Shown here: in pieces, positions 23,507 through 33,481 of the stretch
Numbering within the stretch: the first letter of the stretch is position 1
Layout: the number at the start of each line of letters is the position of its first letter
NCBI GenBank assembly: GCA_013368315.1
Contig: JAACJM010000086.1
Location: 269,444-333,443 of the forward strand
Length of the DNA stretch: 64,000 bases
Direction of reading: 5' to 3'
Source: Tetrapyrgos nigripes
Taxonomy: Eukaryota; Basidiomycota; Agaricomycetes; Agaricales; Campanellaceae
Notes under the pieces: generated by a model
The model's input: the letters and a program-made list of their open reading frames with translations, nothing else
Database searches by the model: none
What the model was told of the DNA's origin: nothing
Program-made: the position numbers and the translations under genes

Positions 23507-23965
23507 TGTCAAGGTCGTTGGTACACTTAATAACAAACCACCCAAGTCACACAAAGACAAGATCAATTAAGAAGTAGAGAGGTAGATAGAGAGCAAGAGT
23601 AAGCTGACTATGCTCTATACTGTGTAATACTAGTACAGAGTGGAGACAAAGTGAATGAACTAAAGGGCTAGCTAGAATGTCTAGTGGTTTATATAGAAGA
23701 ACAATGAATAAGTGATAGGAGAAAGATAGGAGAAATAGGAGAAACATAGGAGAAAGTGGAGAAATGTAGGGTAAAGATAGGATCAATGGAATGGAAGATT
23801 GATTGACAGTTATTATAGAGTTTGACAGGTTCTATAAGGTTTGAAGTCAGTAATATAAGGTTTAAAAGGTTTATTGAGGAAATGCAATAGATGAATGGTC
23901 AGAAAACAGGTTCAATAATGTAGTAGAAGAGGAAGGAGGACAAAGAACTGTAGCAGTTTGTGACA
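23507..23965 (-). repeat. R2 5' LTR (459 bp)
   Basis: Direct copy of 6729-7187. Its TATATAA-like box is at about 23688-23695 and the presumed transcript start is at 23661, both on the minus strand. Confidence 0.9.
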
Positions 23966-23970
23966 ACGAC

Positions 23971-25260
23971 CCATTCATGCATCCCTTCACAATCACCAAC
24001 ACCAGAACCGTCACTGAAACCAAAACTGAATACCATCAGCATGACTATGTCAATCCTGAAGTTCATGGGAGGAACAGATGAGAAGCTGAACTTGGAGGAT
24101 TTCCTACGAGACGCAGAGGTCTATATAATAGCATCCAACATCACTGAAGACAGAATGGGAAAGAAAATGCACCTCTTTTTTAAAGCAGAAAGCAGAGCTG
24201 ACACCTGGTACAAAGAGTTGGAGGAGGAAAAGAAAACCAACTGGGATGCCTTCTTGAAGGAGTTCATGAAGGAATTCCCAGCATCAGAAGTCACCAAGCC
24301 TACATTGTCCAATTGTAGGAAGGAGTTACTCGCGATGCAGATCACCTGGGCAGAATTAGGGATAAAGGACGAAGACACAAAGGAGTGGACCCACCACAAG
24401 TTTGCACGCTGGTTGCTAGACATCGCCAAAGCTGCCTCCATTGCAGACTCATGGTCTGACATAGTATCAGTGCATGAGAATTTTCCAAGGGTTCTGAGGA
24501 GGAATGTCTCAGCAGAAGCCAAAACATGGAAGGAATTTACAGACGTGATTAGGAGTGTGGGAGTCCAGATGATCAAGGATGCCAAGGAGGATGAAGAGAG
24601 GATGAAGAAAGTGGAGGAACAGAGTGCTTGTCGACCACCAGTACCAGAAACACCCAGCAAACCAGCATGCAGATCTCCACACCCACACCCACACTTCTAT
24701 TCACCAGAAAACAAACAGGAAGCTGCATGAACGAAACACAGAAAGCTGCATTACGTCTCAACTGCACCACATACTGTCATGAACCTTTCATTCCTTGTTC
24801 AAGAAACCCTTAGAAGGATTCTCGATCCTTCTTTATCTCTCTGATTGCCACTACCCACTTTTCTCTAACAAGATCGACTTCTTCTGAGCTGGGTCATTTA
24901 TCACTCCATAGTTGTCTGTGGATCCCCTTAGATTGTGAGCGCATCATCATAAGACCTTAATTTATCTTCTTGATTAATTCCTCTAGAAACATGGATGTTA
25001 TTTGTAAAGTAGTATATATAGAGTAGGATACTCATCCTGTATCTTTACTCTAGTCTGATCTTATCACATGGACCTTGCCTTATTCTATTCGATTCTTTAG
25101 TGTCATCATCACCTCACCTAAATATCTTTGGCTTGGTTCTGACACATATGCACAACACCCCAACACCCAACAGGGTATACTCGACTGGAAGGACAATGTT
25201 AAACAATTCCACAAGAAATATGGGCCCAACATAACATTCAACAAACAATGTCCTATCCAT
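23971..25260 (+). pseudogene. R1 gag, interrupted by solo LTR S1
   Basis: The frame is open from 23971 to 24730 (MTMSILKFMGGTDEKLNLED). It is a capsid-like helical protein with ESRADTWYKELEEEKKTNWD and a basic C-terminal part. It ends at a stop where a shifted frame (KAALRLNCTTY) reaches the S1 insertion. After S1 the frame resumes (AQHPNTQQGILDWKDNVKQF) toward the zinc knuckle. The first Met in context is at about 24042. The coding character is typical of basidiomycete Ty3 gag proteins. Confidence 0.7.
24775..25144 (+). mobile_element. Solo LTR S1 inside R1 gag (370 bp)
   Basis: TGTCATG...TCTGACA termini, a TATATATA-like box at about 25013, and flanks CATAC/CATAT (5 bp duplication, one C-to-T change). 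Removing it reconnects the R1 gag frame. Confidence 0.7.
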
Positions 25261-26058
25261 ATGCACCAGGAACACTCATACCAGGATCAGGAGAGTGTTT
25301 TAAATGTGGAAAAGGATGGCATGGAAAGGACCAACCATGCACATCAACCAGTAAAATCACCAGAATGGAAGGAGATTGGAGAGGGTTCATACAGAGAGAG
25401 TTGGGAAGGTCTAATGTGGTGCAAATCAATTTGGTAGATGACAGAGATTTGAGGACATCTTTGCAGGATATAATCTGGGAAATGGGGAAGGGCCACATGA
25501 CCCAGGACATGGACACTTTCTCAGACATTAGTCACAAATGTAAATCTGTGAATGATATTGCTGACGTACATAATGATGGAGCTATGGCAGCCTGTATGGA
25601 CATCAGAGTCTATAATGACCTAAGGCAGAAGATCAGTGGTTGGAGCCCATCAAAGAAGATGATGCACATGGCCAATGGACATATAGTGCTGTCGATTGCA
25701 AAATGGATGGAATGCTATGGGTGAAAGGATTAGAAGCACCAGGGTCCTTTGAAGTCTTCGACAGCAAAGGCAACTGGGATCTGCTGTTCAGAAAACCATT
25801 GTTACAACAGTTCAAGGCAGTTCATGAGGACAAGAACAACACCATCAAGGTGAAAGTCAGAAATGAGTCGAGAACCATATTCAATATGGGACTGGGAGAG
25901 AAAGTGAAACTGACGAAACAAGTGTTTGCAGTAACACTGGAAGAAGTGGAAGACAAAGATGAGGCAGTGGAAAAAGGACGAGAAACGTTGAAAGGGAATC
26001 CCCAGCATACACAAAAGTACAGCATGCGAAAGGGAAAAACAAACCAGATGGCAGTGAA
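25248..26058 (+). pseudogene. R1 zinc knuckle and protease-like region
   Basis: Opens with a CFKCGKGWHGKDQPC knuckle (about 25296, CX2CX5HX5C) and continues VQINLVDDRDL. A retropepsin-like segment has NDGAMAACMDIRVYNDL where the family usually has a D-D/S-G-A active site, then MANGHIV and GSFEVFDSKGNWDLLF. A frameshift at about 25720 joins the two open frames. The acidic tail (EEVEDKDEAVEKG) is cut by the 26064 insertion and continues at 27747 (KTPSGVSVDADILE). Loss of the first Asp would inactivate the protease. Confidence 0.65.
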
Positions 26059-26063
26059 TACGC

Positions 26064-27741
26064 TGTACAAAATTCACATATAGAAACGTTAATTGGCGGT
26101 TAGAAAGCTGGTTCACCACTTCAATTGGTATATAAAGGACTAGAGTGAGTCCCAAACTGCTAGTTAAAGTGCTAGTGGACTAAGTGTATGTGCCAGTACA
26201 ATAAAGCTAAGTACTTATGAATAGGATATGCTTATTCTAAGTACTATGGTTGATGTGTACAGTGCTTCAGTTATAGTAGCAGATCCACCCCATATACTAT
26301 ACAAAGTTCTATAAAGACTTTGTAACAAATTCCTACTATAACACGCTCAGTACCACCAGTGCGACTCAAGGGAAAGTGAAGCCCCTATTCACAGGCAAGG
26401 AACATGTAGGCTATATGACCCAGACTCTAGTGCTAAATGATCACTGGTTTAGAATGGCGCCATAATCAGAGAAATCAGAGGAAAACCCTAGTAACTGACT
26501 ATGTCTGAACTAGCAGTATAACAATCAATACCTTGCTTGTAAGCAAAACAGAAGGAATAGTCTTTTTAAAGACAGTAAGGGTAGATAAGTAGGACAAAGT
26601 ATATATGAATGAGTTCCTAGAAAGCTCAGCTTTCATATGGTACTAAAGGGATGGAGCGGTGAAGGAATAAAACCCATAGTTCATTACCGCCAGTACATGA
26701 TCTAAGAATGAGTCATAATGAGGAAGCCCCAAAAGGGTAAAGATATTTCTGAATACAGCAGTAAGATCAGCAGGATGTGTGCCTGATGACTGAGGCATTC
26801 TCATTGGTACAAGTGTGACTACAAAAGATATGTAGGACCTTATAGAGAGCAGGACTCATCTATAAGAGAACTATGCCATGAACTGGCGGTATACTAGGAA
26901 CGGGGTCTATTGACACTAAGCCTATAGTAGTACCAGAAAAACATAAGAGGAGGAATAAGCAAAGACTATGCAAACCTATAACGGCTGATTGGCAGTAAAG
27001 GAATGTGAGTCATACGAGTGGAGCCCAGCATGGATGGTGGAGCTATGTGAGTCAGAATGACTGTGGCCACCAGTTCCAGAAAGGTACTCTTAGTCAAGAG
27101 GATGAAGTGAAGGGAACATAGAAAGCCCTATTAGTTTTAGATAATATTCTACATTTCCTAGATATCCTAATTAGAAAGTACCTACTTAATCTAGTAGTAC
27201 TGGCAAGCATAGACTGGTGATTAGACTAATATTTCTGTTTTCTTATGTACCTTTTAGCGGACATTAAAAAGAAATGTAGAACTGTATAGTAGTAGCTGTG
27301 AGTAGTATAAAAGGACTAGGTATTTTTCATAGTTACTCAAGCCACATACTGTAGAGTATTGGTCATCTCACTAGCACTAGCTGTAGAGACTGCAAAACAT
27401 GGACTACGCTCTACAATTTACCTCACTCAAGTATAAACATAGTTTGTGGATCAATCAAATTTGTTGGTTTTGTGTGTTACCTTTGTGTGTGTGTCCTCAG
27501 ACTTGTGAAACTGGTTATAAGGCATTTGGGTCTACAAATTGTGAATTGAAACTGTTGGTTATACCTTTGTGGACTTGTTATAGTCTTTGTGTGTGTTTAA
27601 CTTGTGTGCATTCATGCAAAAACCTACCAAAACCCCAAAAGTCCTTGTAGTACAAGTGAACTGTTGAGTATTCTGACTACTCAGAATGCTCACATTTTAT
27701 AATTTGTATAAAAGTCTTTAAGTTTGTGTTTGTTCTACACT
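26064..27741. mobile_element. S2: 1.68 kb non-coding insertion in R1 (solo-LTR-like)
   Basis: Starts TGTACAAAATTC and ends GTTCTACACT, flanked by perfect TACGC copies (26059-26063 and 27742-27746). Deleting it and one TACGC joins ...AVNT to QKTPSGVS in one frame. It has TATA-like boxes (about 26140 and 27310) and no coding frame. The 5' end fits TG of an LTR but the 3' end is CT rather than CA, so the class is uncertain. Confidence 0.6.
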
Positions 27742-27746
27742 TACGC

Positions 27747-28800
27747 AAAAGACACCTAGCGGGGTATCTGTGGATGCAGATATCCTGGAGGATAGGGAAT
27801 TTCCTCAGCTACCATTCAACAATGAGGACACAATACCCACTCACCATACTTCACAGAAACAGAAGAGAAGTCCAGCACCATATTTGTATGTGTTTGAAAC
27901 ACATGCAGAACAAGAAACATGTGAACGAAAAGAGTTTGCAGAGAAAATAGAGCAGTGCAAGAGGGAAAGAAGAGCAGAACAGAGGTGAAACTACAAGAGA
28001 TACAGCAGGAGTGTGGGCAGGCAGCAATATCAGTGGGGGAAAAAGGGAAATACAATAGGGGAGATGAAGAAGGCATTTAGCAATTTGAAGCACATGCAAA
28101 AGCATTCAAACTCACTGGGGGGAAGTAACACACACCCCTAGTTCCATATGCCAATCCACCCAAACCTGAAAATGTCACTGACCAAACCATCCCAGCAGAC
28201 AACAACACACCCTATGTACATTTTGTGGAATCGGAAGAAACTGTGGATTATTCACCTGGATCCAATGTTATACCTGAAGCATTGGATGTGGACACATTGA
28301 ATGGATTGCTATTCACTCAAAACAAAGGGGACCAAGGTGCCTTCAAACCAGAACAAGTACGAGAGATCCTGAAGTCAGTAGGGATAGGGAATGATTTATC
28401 AGCAGAGGAAAGACATCAGGTGGAGGAATTGATCACGGAGTTTGCTGACTGCTTCGCACTATCAGTGAGCGAAGTACGCCCAGTCAAAGGTGCAGTGCAT
28501 ACATTGAAGATACCGGAGGATGTGAAAATGTGCACTGAAGTGGGACAAAAATGCCTGACACTGCCACAATGAGATTACCTACATGGCAAGCTAGATGAAC
28601 TGATAGCTGTGGCATCATTGAGCATGTAAAACCTGACGACATCAAATGCATTTCACCCACAACTCTCGCAAAGAAGGCTCATGAAAAAGGGGGACTATCA
28701 TTAGAAGAATTACAACACCATATCAATGATCAGTGTGTCACTGCTGGTCTACCTTCCCATTTTGAAAGCCTTCCCCCACAACCTGAACCAAGCAAAAACC
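27747..28800 (+). pseudogene. R1 pol, N-terminal part
   Basis: Acidic and Lys/Glu-rich linker (FAEKIEQCKRERRAEQR), a stop, then DYSPGSNVIPEALDVDTLNG and a helical segment ending FADCFALSVSEVRPVKGAVH. That is the usual lead-in to RT in Ty3 elements. A TGA at about 28570 sits where Arg is expected (PQ*DYLHGKLDEL). A one-base shift at about 28605 moves the frame to GIIEHVKPDDIKCISPTTLA. Confidence 0.65.
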
Positions 28801-29674
28801 CAATGTTAATGGATGACTCCAGCATCAAACCAACCAAATGGAGAATATGCCAAAATTTCGCAGAAGTTAACAAGTACATGGAGATAGCACCAATGCTGCA
28901 AGGAGACATCAGAACCAAGCAACAGGCCCTTAGCAGCCATAGAGACCTATCCTTCTTCAATTTTGCCTCTGGTTTCTATGCCATAGAGGTTGCAGCCGAA
29001 TCCAGACCATACACTGTGTTCTATGTCGAAGGGAGAGGCTACTTCTGGTATATCCGCATGCCCTTTGGTCTCACTGGTGCTCCATCAACATTTGCACATC
29101 TAACTGTCAAAAATTTGGGAGACCTGTTGCGAGATGGCACCATAGAGCTATTTGTGGACAATGGTGGAGCTGCAGTGAATGACTTCGAGGGAATGATGGG
29201 GAAGTTAAGGAGGATCTTTGAGTGCATTTGGGAAAGGGATCTGTTCCTATTGGCAGCCAAATCTGAGTTCTTTGTTTCAGAAGGCATCTTTGCAGGAGCC
29301 AAAGTCAGCAGTGAAGGTGTCACAACTGACCCAGCAAAGCTCACTGCTATCGTAGACTGGCCAGTACCAGATGATGCATTGCACCTGTCTTCCTTCCTGG
29401 GACTAACAGGTCATTTCTGGGATCTAGTCAAAGGATATGCAAAGAAGGAAGGACCACTTCGAGATTTGCTAAAGGAGGTTGATGTGCCCAAAGCATGTGG
29501 CAAAAGCATGTGGAGAAGCGTAATGTCAGCACACAAACTGAAAGATCGGTGGGGAGAAAAACATGCAAAGGCATTCCTGGAGCTGAAGGCCACATTAACC
29601 TCGCAACTGGTACTGAAAGCTCCACAATGGGATGGGTCAAACTTCATAGTCACATCAGATGGGTGCAAGGAAGG
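28801..29674 (+). pseudogene. R1 reverse transcriptase
   Basis: Recognisable RT: KWRICQNFAEVNKYMEIAPM, FASGFYAIEVAAESRPYTVF, MPFGLTGAPSTFAHL, then ELFVDNGGAAVNDFEG. The catalytic YxDD equivalent reads FVDN, with Asn in place of the second Asp, which should abolish polymerisation. The thumb region (FLGLTGHFWDLVKGYAKKEG) follows. The frame is open to 29699 but the domain is interrupted at 29674 by solo LTR S3. Confidence 0.8.
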
Positions 29675-30056
29675 TGTAAGGGTGACTCCTGACATGTGAG
29701 GCACTCACTCAACAACTGCAGGAGGAGATCCAAAGATAGATAAATCAGAACTAGAAGATACAAGGCTGATGTACTATGCACCTGCAGGAGGAGATCCAAA
29801 GAGAAAAACTCAAGGATACTCACCTGCAGGGAAGGGGTATATATACTTGTATGAAGGCCTGGGAAAAGATCTACAAAACTGTACAGTTGAAATGAAGTAA
29901 TAGAAAGGTGGAATGATGAGAGATCAAATGATGAACGATGAATGATGGATGATGAAACAATGAAACAGAGATAAACAAGTCAATGAAGTCCAGATAAAAC
30001 AAGAACAAACAAGTCCTAAAGGAGAAGGAAAGGAAAAAGGAAACTGTCCCCTTACA
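29675..30056 (+). mobile_element. Solo LTR S3 inside R1 pol (382 bp)
   Basis: TGTAAGGGTGACTCC...GTCCCCTTACA with inverted TGTAAGGGG termini. Perfect GAAGG duplication at 29670-29674 and 30057-30061. Without it, SDGCKEG joins directly to FVAVLSQQ of RNase H. It contains a partial internal repeat of TGCAGGAGGAGATCC units at about 29718 and 29780. Confidence 0.85.
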
Positions 30057-30647
30057 GAAGGGTTTGTGGCGGTACTGTCCCAGCAGATGAAGGTGAAGAA
30101 GAGAGATGGCACAGTGGTAGAAAAGCAGTTCCTGATTGCTTTTGCATCCAAGCACACCTCAACATTGGAACATCGCTACAAACCATTCCTACTTGAATTC
30201 ACCGCCCTCAAGTTCAGTCTGGATAAGTTCTCAGATGTCATATGGGGCTTCCCAGTAGAAATCAAAACCAACTGCCAGGCATTGCGAGATGTCCTTAGCA
30301 ACAAGGAGCTCAATGCAGCCCATGCTCAATGGCGTGATGGTATTATGTCCTATTGCATCGCAGATGTAAGGCATATACCAGGGAGATTAAATGTGGTAGC
30401 TGATGGATTGAGCAGAAAATGGGAAGGAAAACTGGGAGAGGACAGGGATGGCAGTGAGTGGACCATTTCAGAGGACTGGGAGATTAGCAGAGGCCTTGTC
30501 AATGATGTCTGCCATGTGCAGGAACAAACAAGCAAATATGGAGACATGAAGGAAAGGTTTAAGAATGAGCAGATGTTCGTGGAAGTAATAGAGGCATTAG
30601 AAGGGCTACAGGTGATGGGGTCTTATGATAGACAGAGAAGGGTGTGA
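30057..30647 (+). pseudogene. R1 RNase H
   Basis: The frame resumes after S3 with FVAVLSQQMKVKKRDG, then FASKHTSTLEHRYKPFLLEF, the Glu-containing helix of Ty3 RNase H, and VRHIPGRLNVVADGLSRKWE. It is open to 30647 and followed by a frameshifted integrase N-terminus. Confidence 0.8.
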
Positions 30648-30649
30648 CA

Positions 30650-31870
30650 TAGGGCAGAAGGCTATGATAGACGAGGAAGGCAAGAAACTATGGCGCATTG
30701 GAAATTCCAAAAGCATCTGAGCACAGACCAGAGTGGAATGCATGTCATGGAAAGAAGCAGTAATGTTGGCAAAAGAAGAGCATGAAAAGAGAGGACACTT
30801 CAGGAGAGATCTAGTTAAGATTGTGATGCTTGATAAGATGTGGTGCCCAGGGCTAGATAAAGCAATCATGGAGGGAATTAAAGGGTGCAGACGTTGTGTG
30901 AACTTTGATGCACCCCACCTAAACTCCCTGTTAGAGCCAATCACTTGTCAACGCCCTTTCAAGTTACTGGCTGGGGACTACTTATCAATGTCTAAAGGGA
31001 AGGGAGGTTGGAATCAGCTGGGAGTATACATTGATGGGTTCTTGCAGCACATATGGGTATTCAAATTCAAGAAAAAAGGTTCAGCGAAGATGACACTAGA
31101 AAGCCTGGGTGAAATATGTTGACTTTACACAAGACCGGACACCTTCATCTCCAACAACAGTTCCCATTTCAGAAACCAGGAGGTCATGAACTTTTGTGAG
31201 AAGCATGGAATCAAACAAAGATTTACACCAGCATATTCTGCTTGGGTCAATGGACTCGTCAAGGGCACCAACAAGCTTTTATTGCATGTCCTAAAACGAC
31301 TAGTAGTGCCAGACCTAAATGTCGATTCAGCACAGTTCAAGAATATGAGTGATGGCCAGAACACTTGGATGAAGCTGTTGAAACACTCAACAACAGAACC
31401 CTTCCAAACCTACACTACTCCCCGAAAGAATTACTGTTGGGAATTGCCATAAACACCCCAGCAGTAACAGCAATAACTCCAAATGACATAGCAATCAATG
31501 CAGCTTATGTTGAACAGCAACGGGTTGATAGATACGAGAACACTGTAAGACGTGCACTCAAAAGGAATTAGCCTTCAACAAGGTGGTCAGGAAACAGATG
31601 AAAAAAGAAGTCGTATTCAAAATCAGAGATCTCATACAAGTCAGGAGAGGGGACCTATTCAACACATTTAAAACTGAGCACAAGTTGGCACCCATGTGGT
31701 CAGCACCACGCAAGGTTGTAGGATGGAATGTGAATTCATATAGACTGGAAACACTGGAGGGAGTCCGAGTAGATGGAGAGGTACACACTAGAAGGTTGAG
31801 GTTATTTGCAGAGGTGATAAGCAGAGAGGTAGAATCGGATTCAGAGTGGGTTGATGTAGAGGAGGAGTAG
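30650..31870 (+). pseudogene. R1 integrase
   Basis: Zinc-binding region (EEHEKRGHFRRDL, GCRRC), first catalytic Asp in LLAGDYLSMSKGKGG. The second is lost: FISNNSSHFRNQE, with Asn for the usual DNG/S. The third, usually a Glu in NGLVEGTN, reads NGLVKGTNKLLL. Frameshifts at about 31123 and 31365-31560 and a final frame (VQFGR-free, VNSYRLETLEGVRVDGEV) that stops at 31868. Two of the three catalytic acids are changed, so the enzyme is dead. Confidence 0.75.
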
Positions 31871-31930
31871 GTGAGATGACTGAACAGTTGTCAGTGATGA
31901 GGACGTTGCCATTTTTTTAGTGGGGGCACA

Positions 31931-32070
31931 TGAAGTAGGGCATAGTGTGAGGTCTAAGTGTTGTTTGTACATGTTTGGCAGTAGCTTTGGGTATCATAGA
32001 GCCTTGTATTGTAGTTAGCAACATCATCATCATCACTGTCATCTTGTCACTCTAGTCAGGTACCTCTCCA
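31931..32070 (+). repeat. R1 3' LTR (140 bp)
   Basis: Copy of 6240-6379, preceded by the polypurine-rich AGTGGGGGCACA and followed by CCAT. Confidence 0.75.
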
Positions 32071-32773
32071 CCATCACACCAGGGGTCTTTACAATTGTCA
32101 TCATTGCTGCAGTCACACCAGGTGTTGTTGTCAGGCAGAGGGTACCCAATGTTCCTGGAATTCCCATGATTAGCATGCACAAGCATGGAGCCTGGTAGCA
32201 GCAGATAACTCACCAGTTGCATATCCATCTGCTGCATAAGCAAAATCTGGCACATGCTCAACTCCACATCTGAAGCAGTGATTAAGTTGGTCAAGTGTCT
32301 CCATTGTACAGTAGCATTCATGCCAAGGAAGACCATTACAATCCTATCATAATCTAATCGTTAACGTTCTGAAGAAGGATTTGAGCACACCCTATGAGGT
32401 CCCAGTATTGCAATATGACTGGAAAGTATCCACCCCTGATAGTACAATACTGGTGGGATATGGCCACAACATACTTTTTAGGGCTGGTTAGGGTTTGTAC
32501 TATTGGGGGTGGGTCTTTGCCAGTGATATTTGTATATTGGGGCTACATTGCCTCTTGAGCATGGGAGATTACTCACTATAAGCTTGTTTCTAATGTCCTT
32601 GCAGCAGTCATTGGATTCAGCAGGTATTCTGTAGGGCAGACTGTTATTCCAGTTTGAATCATCGTGAGCAATGTCATTCTTGTTGACAACTTGAGCTGAG
32701 ACTATGGCTAGCATAATGTCATAAGAGGGATGAAAAATGAGACTGTGAGGAGACAAATGTAAAGGAATTTCAT
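32071..32773 (-). pseudogene. 5' part of the disrupted secreted Ser-rich gene
   Basis: On the minus strand, an ATG at 32773 opens a classic signal peptide (MKFLYICLLTVSFFIPLMT). The next frame reads VSAQVVNKNDIAHDDSNWNN and ESNDCCKDIRNKLI, with a GTGAGT donor directly after it. Further on are a Cys-rich stretch (HECYCTMETLDQLNHCFRCG), another GTGAGT/TTCCAG intron (about 32200-32145) and the last piece NNTWCDCSNDDNCKDPWCDG, which ends at the R1 junction. Frames are not fully consistent: there is a frameshift after the signal peptide and stops in between. So the gene has decayed further or introns are missed. Its 3' end is 6003-6239. Confidence 0.55.
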
Positions 32774-33331
32774 AGTAGTGATAAATAGTCATAGAGTCAT
32801 AGATGTGAACAAGTTGTTAAAGTTGGTGAGATTCAAAGCTAGTAGTGAGCCCTGCTTAAATATGTTTTTTGTTGCTGAAGGAACTTCCAGTGGCAGCATG
32901 TGGGCCAGTGCATAGCATGCACGATCGCATTTTGAAATGAGTCATAGAGTCATTGACAATGAAATAGTTGTGGTGGAGATTATGGCCAACATTGGTCATA
33001 GTGATGGCACAGACAAAGATACCAGTGAGAAGCTCCCAGTACAACTGAACCTCCTTGCCAAAGTTAGACCCTGCTGGCATTTGATGATGATGATTGAGAC
33101 AGGCTGTAACTCCTGGCTCTCGATGCCTAAGGCCTCAATTCACAAGACAGGGCTTTTATATTTCCACTGCTATGAACAAGACAATGTAAGGCTGGTGAGA
33201 GTAGTAAGAGTTTTTGAAAGAAAGTACTCGAAGGACATTTTGTATCTATGGGCATGTGAAAGTATAAGCAAATACTATATAGAATTCCCTTTTTGGTAAC
33301 AGCTGTTACATCCTCCCCTGCTAGAATGAAG
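32774..33331. other. Intergenic
   Basis: Probable promoter side of the disrupted secreted-protein gene. Short frames on both strands show no recognisable domain. A TGTTACATCCTCC motif at 33304 might mark the edge of an old LTR. Confidence 0.4.
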
Positions 33332-33426
33332 CATTACAAGGCCAAATGAAATGAGGCTGAGTTTATTACACTTGATTTCTGCTTGTGGCTATGTTTAAAC
33401 AGTCCCATCTATCTGTCTGTTAAACC
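33332..33426 (+). repeat. 95 bp direct repeat, copy 1
   Basis: A near-identical copy lies at 42966-43060 in the same orientation. The two flank the KDZ block. They could be LTR remnants or ends of a composite element. Confidence 0.6.
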
Positions 33427-33481
33427 CAGATTACCCAGGAACCCAGGAGTCTGAGACAGAGTCCAGGACACCTCATAGTGT

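Larger units (their letters stand above)
6729..23965 (-). mobile_element. R2: chromodomain Ty3/gypsy element nested in R1
   Basis: Two 459 bp LTRs (TGTCAAGG...TTTGTGACA on the plus strand) bound it. Flanking ACAAC (6724-6728) and ACGAC (23966-23970) are a 5 bp target duplication with one transition. Minus-strand order: gag 22839-21206, protease 21060-20250, then, across the R3 insertion, RNase H, integrase and chromodomain 9099-7093. Reverse transcriptase is absent. The polypurine tract AAAGAGGGGGTAA abuts the 3' LTR. The LTRs differ at about ten sites by eye (about 2%), consistent with insertion after R1. Confidence 0.85.
6240..32070 (+). mobile_element. R1: outer Ty3/gypsy-type LTR retrotransposon (decayed, with nested insertions)
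   Basis: The element is bounded by two 140 bp LTRs (TGGAG...CTCCA type termini). They are followed by a tRNA-type primer site at 6383 and preceded by a polypurine tract (AGTGGGGGCACA) at about 31919-31930. Flanks are CCGT/CCAT, a likely 4 bp target duplication with one transition. Order: leader, gag, zinc knuckle, protease-like domain, RT, RNase H, integrase. R2, two solo LTRs and a 1.68 kb element are inserted in it. Without insertions it would be about 6 kb. The LTRs differ at about eight positions (roughly 6%), more than the LTR pairs nested inside it, so it is the oldest layer. Confidence 0.75.

Noticed and set aside
24121..24660. 179 aa minus-strand ORF opposite R1 gag
   Set aside because: Shadow of a genuine gag frame; low-complexity Ser/Leu composition and no domain.
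33304..33480. A possible LTR start (TGTTACATCCTCC)
   Set aside because: No matching 3' end, duplication or second full copy could be established; only the 95 bp repeat is kept.
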